A stretch of DNA of 64,000 nucleotides from Siphonodentalium dalli (taxonomy: Eukaryota; Mollusca; Scaphopoda; Gadilida; Siphonodentaliidae): NCBI GenBank assembly GCA_032622095.1, contig CP136062.1, positions 137,350,351-137,414,350 of the forward strand, given 5' to 3'. Shown one piece after another: positions 23,685 to 34,253 of the stretch. The notes beneath the pieces were generated by a model that saw only the letters and a program-made list of their open reading frames with translations, ran no database searches and was not told where the DNA came from. Position numbers and translations under genes: made by a program. Within the stretch, counting starts at the first letter, position 1, and each line of letters begins with the position of its first letter.

Positions 23685-23761
23685 AATCATCTGCATCAAC
23701 AGCGTCGGAGATGAGGAATATATGTTTCGTGACGTCATTATTGTTTCTAATCTGGAAATGA
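23685..23761 (+). CDS. Candidate terminal exon with GPI-anchor-like hydrophobic tail
   Basis: After a strong acceptor (TTATCTTTTACAG) the phase-1 frame reads SSASTASEMRN then ICFVTSLLFLIWK and a TGA at 23759. Small residues, a short polar spacer, a hydrophobic run of about 13 residues and an immediate stop are the layout of a GPI-anchor signal; a short transmembrane end is the alternative. The phase fits the donors at 7891 and 14310, so this may end the Ig-domain gene and place its product at the cell surface. Other exons may be missing. No AATAAA is seen close downstream. Confidence 0.4.
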
Positions 23762-26109
23762 CGCTGTACGTACGTGGGTGTGTGACAGAATATGCAGGCG
23801 TATGGACGCCAAAACGTCCGTGCGTGGAAAGAGATAAACTTAACACATACTACAGAGAAATGTATCAAAGATTGATCTCAAATACGTTTGGTGCTAATAT
23901 TTCTACGAAGTTTTATGTACATGTAGGCATATTTTGACATTTCGAAAATAAGGCATTATTTCATCGTGCATTGGGAAACAATTCAAAGGATGACTATACA
24001 TGTAATTTTAATTTTCAATTTGTTTGGAAAAATAACAATTGACATGTTCATATTGACAAAGAGACTTACACATTCCACGAGGTGTGGCTGAACATCATTG
24101 TTCAGTGGTATATGTACAAGTTGTTGAACTTTAATCTGTTGATAAACGCCGCATTATAACATCGAGTGTGCATTATTACGCACAGGTAACGGCCTCATTC
24201 AATACTTACTAAAAAAGTATGGTACGTTTCGTTATACGAATACAGAATCCGACGTGGAATGTTTCAAGTATACTTGTTGTTTTTTAAACATACTTTATTC
24301 CAACACAAAGACAATACTTACAGATACATAAAAATAACATATTGAGACAAAGTGTATAGTTGGCATAAAATTATTGCTGTATGCTATCGGAGATTTGCAG
24401 GCATGTTATCTCGGTTGGAAACGGAAACGACTGTTAGCTATAAGCTTTGTTTTGTTCCGCCCACTTAGAAAGATGATACCCAATATTCTTAAAATTGTAA
24501 TATGTATACAAGATCTTGTTACCAAGCCGTCTCATGAATACCACAGTCAGGCAGCATGGGAACAATATATTGTATCTGGTCGTTGCTATTTGGTTTGGGA
24601 TTTAGTGGCTAATTGATTATATGTTCGTTATAATGTATTGAAATTGTATGATAGGTATATACAGATGTCGAGAGGTGCGGAGAGTATATAGGATGTGTTA
24701 TACAGAACTGAGGTGGAGGAGAGAAACAGCGATATAGAGAGAGAGAGATAGAGAGAGATAGAAAGAGATATATATAGAGAGAGGGAGAAAGAGAGAAAGA
24801 GAGAGTAGGAAGATGAGGAGTAGGAGGGGAATAAAGCGTATTAAAGATTTTTAAGATACGTCACCAGTGATATCACATGTAAACAGGCGGAAATGTTAAG
24901 GGAAACGTCTTGTTCTTGTTCTGCGAATGTACTTCTGGAACTCTTAAAGGCACGTGCGGCCTTAATTGTCGAAAATATTCATATTTGTTCCAAACACCGT
25001 AAACAGAAAAACATTAAAACGCATACAGTTCCGTTCATATATACCATGACCATCGCGTAAACGGCATGTTATCATAAAGACCTACTATATTTTACCTAAG
25101 CGATAGCCTGATTGTGTTACAGAAGACAGCACAATGCTACTGGCTAATCACACACAAATGGCATAAACGCTCTTTATTAGTTCCATATCAGGTATTCACC
25201 AACAAAGAACGCTCTTTATGTTTACCATCATAATATAAACAAACACCAGAAAAGTAACTTTTTATGCTTTTGTTTACATAAAAATGGTCAAACATATGAC
25301 CATAACATACTGTTTATGCGATATTTCTTATTTGTATACGGACAAAGTCTATCTACATTTTGATGTTATTTCTGTTTGTGGCGGTTTTTGACGGGTGGAT
25401 ATATTTTCACAGGATACCCACCGCCAAGGCCAACAGTATCTTTAAAACATTTGCAGATGTATGTGTTTATTTAAAGTGACATCTCCATTTAGGAACAGGT
25501 TTGTTGTAATGTTAACAAAATCATGTATATTCTTTAAAGTGATTTGACGAGCTATATATAAAATGTGGGCATTGAGATATGAAGTGTTCGCAATCCCCGA
25601 TCTGATCACACATACAGAGATTAGTGTCGGATATATGGTTTTCCAGTTTATGGACATTTAAATCACTACATTTAGCACTTAAGCGTGCATGTTGAATCTG
25701 GGCATTTCGCGTATAACATGTTTTGAAATAGAACATAACATTCTCATTACTTGATACTATTTTCCGGCCGCGGGTATTATAAGTTTAGTCTGTGGGTGAC
25801 CTGTGAAGTTAGAAGTTTATCAAGCAAAACCTTAGACATATCTCACACATGCACATGGGAAGAATGCACCCTTGGCACCGAAATATTAAGATTTTGAATG
25901 TGTCCATGATTCATTTTGGCAGGCACACGTAATAACATGGCAATACCCCAGGTCCGGTAATTGAAAAGTTTGTCACCATGCAGTAATAATTGATTGCCAA
26001 TGTTTCCCGACCGGTTTTCAAAAGTTGTGACTTGCTGACGGGTGCATAATTATGCTGTTTAAACTTGTTGAAGGGAATTTTATTAGGATGGCAATGATTT
26101 CATGCATAT
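23762..26109. other. No gene recognised; GCTCTTTATT motif pair
   Basis: The paired motifs AAACGCTCTTTATTAG and AACGCTCTTTATGTTTACC occur at about 25166 and 25208. A purine-rich tract is described separately. No exon or RNA gene was supported. Confidence 0.45.
24728..24830. repeat. GA-rich microsatellite tract
   Basis: An imperfect run of GAGA and GATA units, almost entirely purine on the plus strand, ending in GGAAGATGAGGAGTAGGAGG. It is a simple repeat; the strand asymmetry could support triplex or H-DNA formation. Confidence 0.9.
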
Positions 26110-26665
26110 TATGTAGTCGTCCTGATCATTTTCTATGATGCTGGCGGATCATCCTGAATTGCTATGATGCTGATAGGGCAAAACTATGTTGTTAAGAAAA
26201 AGTACCGCTATTTTTCTCAACTAAAATTTGTCTTGTGTGCGGCTTTTAGCTAATGAGAGCAATTTGAGAAGAAAAAATACTACAGTATAATGTTTGAATG
26301 AACCATTCAAGGACATATCTATTTTTTAAATAGTTTAATAATTGTTTCACTGCATGGTGTTTACAAAACGACAGTACTATATTCACCTTGATTATGGTAG
26401 GTTTGCAACGGTCAAAATGGCCATTATTAAAATATTTTACAACATATATGTTGTTCAATTTTTTGTACACATCGTTTATCCACCATTGCAACATGCATTC
26501 TCTCAGATTGGCCAAAGACCGCGAAACTGACAACATTAGAATAAAATAACGGTATATTTTCTCAAAAGAATCACCCCCCCCCCCCCACAAATTAGCATCA
26601 TAGGAATTTAGCAGAACCCACCACTATACCATATAACAACTTATCAATTAGCATAACAGAGGCAC
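26110..26665. mobile_element. Long-TIR non-autonomous element, relative of 3528-4425
   Basis: The left part (CTATGATGCTGGCGG, TTGCTATGATGCTG, GTTAAGAAAAAGTACCGC) is mirrored by the right part (CGGTATATTTTCTC, AGCATCATAGGAATTTAGCAG, CCCACCA). The interior GCTAATGAGAGCAATTTGAG matches 3661 and 5285. The outermost bases have decayed, so the edges are approximate. A 13-base C run at 26574-26586 lies in the right arm. Confidence 0.6.
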
Positions 26666-27358
26666 CGCTCATGCATGGTGCAATATTCCGAATGGCCATC
26701 CAAACAACCGATGCTCAGATAATGCCGACCTGTATATACATGCATATTCAATTTTAACCGGCATAAAGGAGACGCGCTGTTATTTTTAAACGATATATCT
26801 GTTCTTTTTCAACTACCTTTAGAAGTGTTGTGTCTCCTTATAAGTTCCATTTATGCACATGTTTGCCACTTGTCACGACCAAGAACTACGTGCACTTTTT
26901 GTGTTTAATCCAACTGTTACAACATTTCGATGTAGATATGTTTATAAACTACTGCATGGTTCAAATGTGAAATATATGCCATAGACAAATCTTGAGATGC
27001 AGCAATCAGTTGGAAGCGCATTTTCTATATATTCGTGACATGAACAATTCACAAAATATCTCTGTCATTAGTACGATTCACGTTTTCATAATAAAGATAC
27101 AGCGCATATTATGTATCATTTTTAGTCTACCCACCACCTCAATAACAAGGTTCGCAGAACCCAGACATACATAATTATATAGGGTATGTATTTAGTATAT
27201 GTTTTCATTCCCCATATGTATACGTGACAGAAGCGACATAAACTTGTGTAAGTTTTGGAAGAGAATTGCCTTTAAGCTATACGCTCCTGTTTTTGCTTTG
27301 TTTTACACTCTTTTGTATTCGTCATTGCAGCGACTGCAGCCATTCGTTGGGGTATACG
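26666..27358. other. No gene recognised
   Basis: A+T-rich sequence with short open frames only, up to the inverted repeat at 27359. Confidence 0.45.
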
Positions 27359-27765
27359 TTCATACGCTGGCAAGTTTGCACGGTATGTTTTGCAGGCATT
27401 TCGTCTTATAGAAAACCACATGGTGCCAGAATATGAACGGAAACGTGCACATAACATGCATCTTTACCACAGCGAAAGACATGGGGAGTAAAATTTCTTT
27501 AGTTCAACTTGTAAGGTGTTACTGGAATTTGCTTTCAAATACCTGTATGATTTATTCTTGCGAGATAATAATTTGCATTCTATTTACGAGCAAATTCCAA
27601 TAGCATCGCTACAGGTGGAACTACATATATTTTACTTGGCACGTATTTACGTACATATATCTACTTTATGTGCTTGTTTCTGTTCATATTCTGGCACCAT
27701 ATGGTTTTCTACGACAAAATGTCTGCAAACCATACCAAACAAACTTGCACGCAGTGTATATATAT
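27359..27765. repeat. Inverted repeat with about 95-bp arms
   Basis: Arm 1 (27359-27453) contains CAAGTTTGCACGGTATG and AAAACCACATGGTGCCAGAA. Arm 2 (27662-27765) contains their reverse complements (TTCTGGCACCATATGGTTTT and CATACCAAACAAACTTG). The roughly 200-bp spacer is unrelated. It could be a MITE or the remains of two inverted copies; no target-site duplication was found. Confidence 0.7.
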
Positions 27766-27973
27766 GGTCGTTATAGGGTCGGGTTATATTAGCATATACG
27801 TGAGCGGAAACTTTGGCTGTGTTCGGGTATATACTACAGGGAACAAAGCATTAGACAGGTGGTGCAAAATCGAGCATTCAATTTTAGCATGTCTTCGACA
27901 TCAAAAATAGTTTTCGAGAATGTGCTATATTTTATCGACATTTTAGTATGAACAGTTTTCGTGAACAATATTT

Positions 27974-28055
27974 TGGAGTGGATAGCTCTGTTGGTTAATG
28001 TACCAACCTTTGTGTTACATCTTCGACACGTCGGGGGTTCGAATCCGACATGGTA
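27974..28055 (+). ncRNA. tRNA-like region, probable SINE head
   Basis: The A-box-like TAGCTCTGTTGGTTAA and the B-box GGTTCGAATCC are correctly ordered and spaced for an internal pol III promoter. The T-arm stem around GTCGGGGGTTCGAATCCGAC is good. The 3' acceptor strand does not pair with GGAGTGG, so this is not a working tRNA. Downstream sequence (TATCGGTAGGATTTTGTG) may be the SINE body, but its end is not visible. Confidence 0.6.
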
Positions 28056-28444
28056 TCGGTAGGATTTTGTGTCGCCATCTGCATTCCCAGTATATATATA
28101 GACCATACATGGGCAACGCGAATCGGCCATCAGTGCAATGATCAATATTCCGCAAATTATTTCATGAGCTATGAAGAATCTCAAACACATCGAAAAGGCT
28201 GCTGAATAAATTTCCTACCTGCACTCCTCTTATAGATTCACGCCCAAGAACGCATGCTCACTGTCGGATCGGGAGCCGACGTTAATAGCTGCACTGTGTG
28301 CTACAACATGCGCGCGTTAACGAAACCAACCTAATGTGGCGTCAAAGTCATGCGTAAATGAAAAAAATATATAAAAACTAGCGGGTCTGTGCTATCGCGG
28401 GCCATGGGTTGAATAAACTGAATCAAATTCGACCATGTGCTGTT

Positions 28445-28704
28445 TTAACCCTTTCATGACGGGAGCTGTGTTGGTTCAGTATTAAATATAATGTACCAGT
28501 GCATTATCTTATTTATGCGTGTCTCCCATAGGGAGCCTCGCTTATATAAGAGAATGCACTGGCTTACAAGGTCAAGGTAAATATTGTTAGGCTAATGTAT
28601 TCTCTTATATATGTGAGGCGACTCGCATATATAAGAGCATGCATTGGTACATGCATGGTTATCACAATATTTCAGGAAGCTCCACTCATGCATGGAAGGG
28701 TTAA
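28445..28704. mobile_element. piggyBac-like MITE (CCCTTTCRTG family)
   Basis: It begins TTAACCCTTTCATGACGGGA and ends CATGCATGGAAGGGTTAA, with TTAA at both sides. Two internal hairpins (28493-28564 and about 28590-28650) are diverged forms of the CCAATGCATTCTC hairpin. The middle phrase GGCTTACAAGGTCAAGGTAA is shared with 10931-11191. 260 bp, no coding capacity. Confidence 0.85.
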
Positions 28705-29314
28705 CACTATTTAAAGCTTTGTTAATGTTTGAAATTATGATCGATTCGGGGATCATCAAAGGAGGTCGATAATTGTGTTGAGAATATATTGTTTTGTGCG
28801 AACTTTACTTATTCAAGTCATACAGTTTTTAGAAAATATTACTTCAGTGTGGAACAATAACGCGCGCCCCTTGTGCTGATATAGTCTACTATTGATACGG
28901 TAAACACAAAGAGCTTTCGTTTCACTTAAATGCGAAAAAACTGAGGTGGAATATTTTTCAGTGGGTAATATATCGATATTTTATTGACCTGTCTTACCCC
29001 CAACCAAATCACTCGTATATGGCCATAATTTGCAGGAATTTGTTGGAAATGTCACACCAACACTATGTTTAAAAATTGTTCTTGTAGTATTAAGCTCGTG
29101 GGTTGGGTTGGTTCATGATGGGGAGTGGGTGCAGTTGGAGATTCCAATGTGGAGCCACCCCCATCCTGTTCGGCGGTCAGCATAGACTAAATTGTTTTGG
29201 TCTGCTGATAGAGCATGTTTCATTTTTATTGTCTGGCCTGAACTGATGAGAACGTGCAGTGAATTGTCCATTATCTTCAATGTTTTATTGCCCATAAATC
29301 ACATCTATAGAGGA
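28705..29314. other. No gene recognised
   Basis: It includes GATACGGTAAACACAAAGAGC at about 28895, another relative of the GCTCTTTATT motif set. No coding feature was supported. Confidence 0.45.
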
Positions 29315-29453
29315 TCTCACATGAGCTTCTATTTTATACGGAATTTATCAACCGAGTTCACTAAATTCGATTTGAGCCGAGGTTTACCGAGGCTCAAATA
29401 GAATTTAGTGGACGAGGTTGATAAATTCCGTATAAAATAGAACGAGTTTGAGA
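29315..29453. repeat. 139-bp hairpin, MITE-like
   Basis: The left arm (TTCTATTTTATACGGAATTT, then ATCAACC, then CACTAAATT) pairs with the right arm (AATTTAGTG, GGTTGATAAATTCC, GTATAAAATAGAA). The loop region is GAGCCGAGGTTTACCGAGGCTC, a small stem itself. Flanking TCTCA and TGAGA extend the symmetry. A short foldback element is the most likely explanation. Confidence 0.75.
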
Positions 29454-29639
29454 TACTTTTTATCACATGATCATATAATCGCTAAAATTTTATCGAAAAG
29501 AACAACAATTAACTGCAGCCAGCGAACATTGTCCCAAAGAGCAGCGTGACGTCATTGCACGCGACGATATTACACGTGTCTATTACGCTCGAATATTACA
29601 TCGGAAAAACATAACACATTCAATGTCAAGAGGTGCAGA

Positions 29640-29795
29640 CAAGAGGGACACACATACATGCGCACATATACATATACATACATATATACATACATATATA
29701 TACATATACACATACACACATGCATACATGCACATACATACACATACATACATATACCCGCGTACCTACACATATATACGTACATACATACATAT
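29640..29795. repeat. ACATAT/ACATAC microsatellite
   Basis: An alternating purine-pyrimidine run of CATACATATA units. It sits just beyond the 3' end of the minus-strand LINE, so it may have grown from the short 3' repeat tail that CR1-like elements often carry. Confidence 0.85.
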
Positions 29796-29799
29796 GGGT

Positions 29800-32160
29800 A
29801 ACATGATAATAATTCATCTCCAACTTGGTCAATTCAGCGCTGTGTGTGTGAGGGCGACTGACCGGGGCTCGGTGTGGGGAAACCCACGAGACACAGGTCC
29901 GTCTTCCACACCCACCAGCGCAGAATTAACAAGAATCGTACATGTGCTCAGCTCAGCGGTGATCCAATTTTCTGGTAAGTTGTCTGATAAAACAACATAA
30001 TTTATTTAATGGTACTATATCTTTCGGATTCATTATTTTTTCAAAGCCAAACAAATTATTGAGTTCAGTTAATGATGATGGGAGGAAACGTCTTCTGAGC
30101 GAGCTAATTTCCGGACACTCAAATAGATAGTGGTACTCGTCTCCAACCGGTTTACTGTCGCATAATGTGCAAACTCTTTTATTTATGTCTATATTGTGCC
30201 ACGATCCGGTTTCTATTGGGAGCCAATGGTTGGAACATCGAAATTTTGACAATGTTTGCGCTGTTCTTTGGTTTAATACTGAGAGGTATTTTTCTCTGCC
30301 AAATCTTATCTTAAAAAGCCTATACGTTCTACATTTATTCATGTTTTTAATATAATTTTTCCATTTTATCTTAAATTGGTTCTCAAATGTGGTCTTGATG
30401 TGTTCTTTAAACCAGCGGGGATTGCTACTTTCTGAAAATTGATTGATCCATATATCTGACAAACCTAATTCCGATAAAAGATGTTCAATATGGCTAATCC
30501 ATGGGTCATAAGGTTGTTGTCCGATTGACTTATGCAGGGAGTATTCGTACAGTATCTTGTTAATCTTCATATTATTATTATTAAAAACAAGATTAGCCCA
30601 ATAGTTTAAAATTCTACATTTAATATCAATCGCAAGTGGGTATACACCTGTTTCACCATATACCATAACACTTGGTGTGCTTGGTTTCAGCCCTAGGACA
30701 TATTTTAAATTTTTAGCTGTAGTTTCTCAAGATCTTCGTGGTGCTGGAAGCCCCATATTTCGCACCCATACAGCAGAATCGGTTTTACAGTTTTTGCAAA
30801 TAGTTTGCAGATCCGGGGGAATATTCATCTTTCGCGCTTTATTTAGCAGGCCAAACATAGCTCTGTTTGCTGTGTTTAAGAGTTGCTTAATCGTTTTGGA
30901 ATAAGAAATGGATCTCTTAAAGATTATTCCAAGGTACGTGAAATGAGAAACAATTTCCAAAGGTTGTCCGTTAAACATGATACGAGATTTTGGAATCCTT
31001 TTGCCACCGAAAACAATCAGTTTTGTTTTATTGACATTAACCTGAAGTTTCCAAAAGGAGCAGTATTCAGAAAAGGTTGTCATTGCCACACGCATGTCTT
31101 TTGCAGTTTCAGCGAAAATGACGGTATCGTCAGCATACAATAAGATTATTAATTTCAAATAGACACCTAGTTCCTTCTGCACGTCGTTCTCTATTAATTT
31201 CAGATTAGGAACATTGTTACTGATTAGATAATCTTTCAGATCATTGAGGTACAGAGAAAATAAGAAAGATGAAAGGTTTTCACCCTGTAAAACCCCAATG
31301 TGATTTCTATAAGTTTCAGAATAACTACCATCTATTCTTATTTTAGATTTTACCTCGTTATACATATTTTTTATAAATTTAAAACAGCGGCCGTTTATTC
31401 CGACTGTCAGCATCATTTTTTGCCAGAGCCCTGTTCTCCAAACTGTGTCAAATGCCTGCTTAAAATCTACGAAAGTGCAATATAGTTTTTTTCCAGAATC
31501 GCGATATATGTTAGTCAAAAGATGTAACGACATGATATGGTCTGTTGTTGAAAAACCTTTTCTAAATCCGGCCTGATTCATGTTTATAAGGTTTGATGAT
31601 TCTGAGAACTTTGTAAGTCGCGATGATTCTGAGAACTTTGTAAGTCGCTTATTAAACACTTTGGTGAATAACTTTCCGAGACAACTCAGTATTGTAATTG
31701 GTCTATGTTTTTATATATTGGAACTACAATGCCGGTTAGCCAGTCTTCTGGTATTATTCCTGTAAAAAATATTAAATTAAACCATTCAGTATATATCGGT
31801 AACATTACATCTATGGTATTTTTGATATGTTCGTTTCGAATATTATCTATTTCATGACACTTTCCGTTTTTTAGACAAGCTAATGCGTTGATTATTTCAT
31901 GTTCAGTGATCGGCATATCAAGAATATCGTTTTCGTCTTGTATGTCGCAACTAAATAATTGACCGGTGTCATCGTTCGCTTTGTTATTGTTGAGATAATT
32001 ATACATATCGTTAAGACGTACATTCGGTGAATTACAGGACTTCTCATTAAGAATATTCCAAAATTATTTTGGGTTATTTTCGTTGGCCTGTCTTATTTTC
32101 CGTGAGATATTATTCTTATATTTTGTAACATTTGTTTTTAGTGTTTTGTCCATTACGCGA
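29800..32160 (-). pseudogene. 5'-truncated, frameshifted non-LTR retrotransposon
   Basis: Reading leftward from about 32160, three minus frames give consecutive parts of one reverse transcriptase protein. 32006-31686 has LKNGKCHEIDNIRNEHIK and the fingers region. 31659-30727 holds AFDTVWR, a GVLQGEN motif and YADDTV. 30666-29953 holds the C-terminal region with the CTLC...HYLFEC zinc-binding pattern. The endonuclease is missing (5' truncation) and an in-frame stop lies near 32063. A frameshift near 30800 separates palm from thumb. A 27-bp in-frame tandem duplication lies at about 31594-31648. It is related to, but distinct from, the LINEs at 34.4 and 49.9 kb. Confidence 0.85.
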
Positions 32161-32164
32161 GTAC

Positions 32165-32272
32165 CCAAGAACGCGCATACGCCACCAGTAATCATGTTGT
32201 GATCACAGTAATCCGCGACACAAGACTTCACACAGTTCTGTGCACAGATATTCACCAATGTAAATACACCAT
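32165..32272. repeat. Dispersed repeat, copy 2 (relative at 6390-6492)
   Basis: The strings TAATCAT(G/A)TTGTGATCAC, AGTAATCCGCGACAC, GACTTCA and TGTGTACAGTTCTGT-like sequence occur in the same order at 6390-6492. The minus-strand LINE starts directly beside this copy, so the LINE may have inserted into it. Confidence 0.6.
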
Positions 32273-32567
32273 GAGTATATGATGCGCCGTACACGTCTCC
32301 AGAATTGATAATATAAATTTCACAACAAGTCTATAAAGGTGTTACAATCGTATTTATATTATTATATTGTTTGTGCCTCCAAACCTCGCGCACACAAACA
32401 TTTGACTGCTATTTTGTCACAATTGAAAACAATTGAAATTCTTGTCTGAAGGCATGCGGATCAAAGAGAAGCAACTCTACCATAATTACAATTTCTGCTG
32501 TTTAGTGAATACTTAATCCCGGCATAACAATCCATGGAAGCCTAAAATTATGCTCGAGTTTGTTCCA

Positions 32568-32955
32568 GGGGTCACTCTCACTTAAACAAAGTGCTGTCGG
32601 GTACACAGATTGTGAAAATGTGCTGAACGGTACACATGGTTTTCTACCGGCACTAACAAAGTTACTTCAATTGTGTTCACAAAAGTCTGGCGCACACCAA
32701 TCGTTTGAATTCAGTTCAATTTAATTTTCATTGGAATGTAAATAATTAATAGAAATCATGGCAGACGCGAACATTAAACGTTATTTAGAACGAAATTTAA
32801 AATCCTGTGTACCCTTCAGCACATTATAAATCCTGTGTACCCTTCAGCACATTATAAATCCTGTGTACCCTTCAGCACATTATAAATCCTGTGTACCCTT
32901 CAGCACATTTTCAAAAGCTGTGTACAATTCAGCACTTTTTTCGTGAGAGTGACCC
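32568..32955. mobile_element. MITE with GGGTCACTCTCAC ends and internal 28-bp repeat
   Basis: The left end GGGTCACTCTCAC and the right end GTGAGAGTGACCC are perfect inverted repeats. The similarity continues inward through AGTGCTG, GTACACA and AAAATGTGCTGAA in reverse orientation. In the right arm the phrase CTGTGTACCCTTCAGCACAT has been expanded into about four 28-bp tandem copies (32799-32935), while the left arm has one. No transposase is encoded. Confidence 0.75.
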
Positions 32956-32973
32956 TTCAGCTCAACTAGGTGG

Positions 32974-33514
32974 TTAACCCTTTACCCAACAGAAGGGCCC
33001 TGTGCCAATGCATTCTCTTATATATGCGAGTCGACCATAGGTCGCCTCGCATATATAAGAGAATGCATTGGCTTAACACATTAAAAAATTATAAAATTGT
33101 TAAAGAATGTAAGATAAAATGGTAAAAAGTGTTAAAAAAAAGATTTGTTTAGGCCAATGAATTCATACTTACCTAATCACATTCGATGGTTTTAACTAAG
33201 TTAATGAATTCATACTTACCTAATCACCTTCGATGGTTTTAACTAAGTTAATGAATTCATACTTACCTAATCACCTTCGATGGTTTTAACTAAGCTAATG
33301 AATTCATACTTACCTAATCACATTCGATGGTCGACTCGCATATATAAGAGAATGCATTGGCACAGGGCATAACTGTAACCATCACAATGTGGTCAAGGAG
33401 CCGGTTCCAATGATATCCATATGTGTATGGTTCTATTGAGACAGACCGAAGATATTTTAGGCTGTTGAAGCTTTATTTGGCCGGTTTTGGCCGGTTTGTT
33501 GGGTAAAGGGTTAA
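32974..33514. mobile_element. piggyBac-like MITE (CCCTTTACCCAACAG family) with internal minisatellite
   Basis: It begins TTAACCCTTTACCCAACAG and ends TGTTGGGTAAAGGGTTAA, with TTAA on both sides. The first hairpin (33002-33074) is intact. The left arm of the second hairpin has been replaced by a 47-bp minisatellite (33156-33331), leaving only its right arm (CGACTCGCATATATAAGAG). The right half is nearly identical to the copies at 61674 and 3721. Confidence 0.9.
33156..33331. repeat. 47-bp minisatellite inside a MITE, about four copies
   Basis: Units start at 33156, 33203, 33250 and 33297. Each reads AATGAATTCATACTTACCTA, then ATCAC(A/C)TTCGATGG and TTTTAACTAAG. On the minus strand each unit contains TAGGTAAGTATG, a strong splice-donor-like string. 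Copies differ at only one or two bases, so the expansion is recent. Confidence 0.9.
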
Positions 33515-34253
33515 ATAAGTTAAATACTCGTACACGGATTGCAAATCCCACACAAGACATAATAAATTAAGTAATATAATTTAGAAAATATATCCTATAT
33601 ATGTATATTTGCGAATGTATATGTTATCTAGTGGACCCCTAAGAGTGACAATATTTTACTTGGAAGATAATGGCGCATGTTAAAACGTTCTAAGGTGATG
33701 CTGTCGGAGTCAGGGATGAAACATGGGAGGGGCACACAGGGTTCTATGTCACATGAATCCACCAATATAGATATAGTCAGCATGATATATATGGGGTATA
33801 CAATGGTGTGGTTTAAATGTGTCTGAGTGGCACCGCTCGACTCGTTGGAGTCGTGGATGTGGATTGGGGAAGCGAACGCCAAAAGTAATAAACAAGGTCT
33901 TTCGTCGCCGATTTCTACAATACTGACATTAGTTATCGCCCAGATATAAGTAATGTGTTGCAATGGTGTGATTTAAAGATACGCAAGTGGCACCGCCCAT
34001 GTCAGGGGTAGATGGGGCGAGGGGCACAACAATTTACAGAAATAATTTGTCGCCGATTTCCACCAAGCTGATATACAGACATCTCCATTGTACATGGAAT
34101 ATATATGGTATGATTTAAACAACATTTTCTGGTAAATAGACGACCAGGCCTTAAAGGCTCACTTAAGTTTCGAATCCCCAGATTCATTATGTAAAATATA
34201 TGCCAGATTATATACCATTTGAAAGAGGAAGCTACAAAACATTGAATTGTGAA
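33515..34253. other. No gene recognised
   Basis: Bases 33621-33760 and 33800-34080 share diverged phrases such as GTGGCACCGC and TCGCCGATTTC, hinting at an old internal duplication. No coding feature was supported. Confidence 0.4.

Noticed and set aside
27974-28055. Functional tRNA gene
   Set aside because: The acceptor stem does not pair and the anticodon arm is poor. A SINE head or decayed tRNA is more likely.
29570-29832. Open frames in the ACATAT tract
   Set aside because: Low-complexity translation of a microsatellite.
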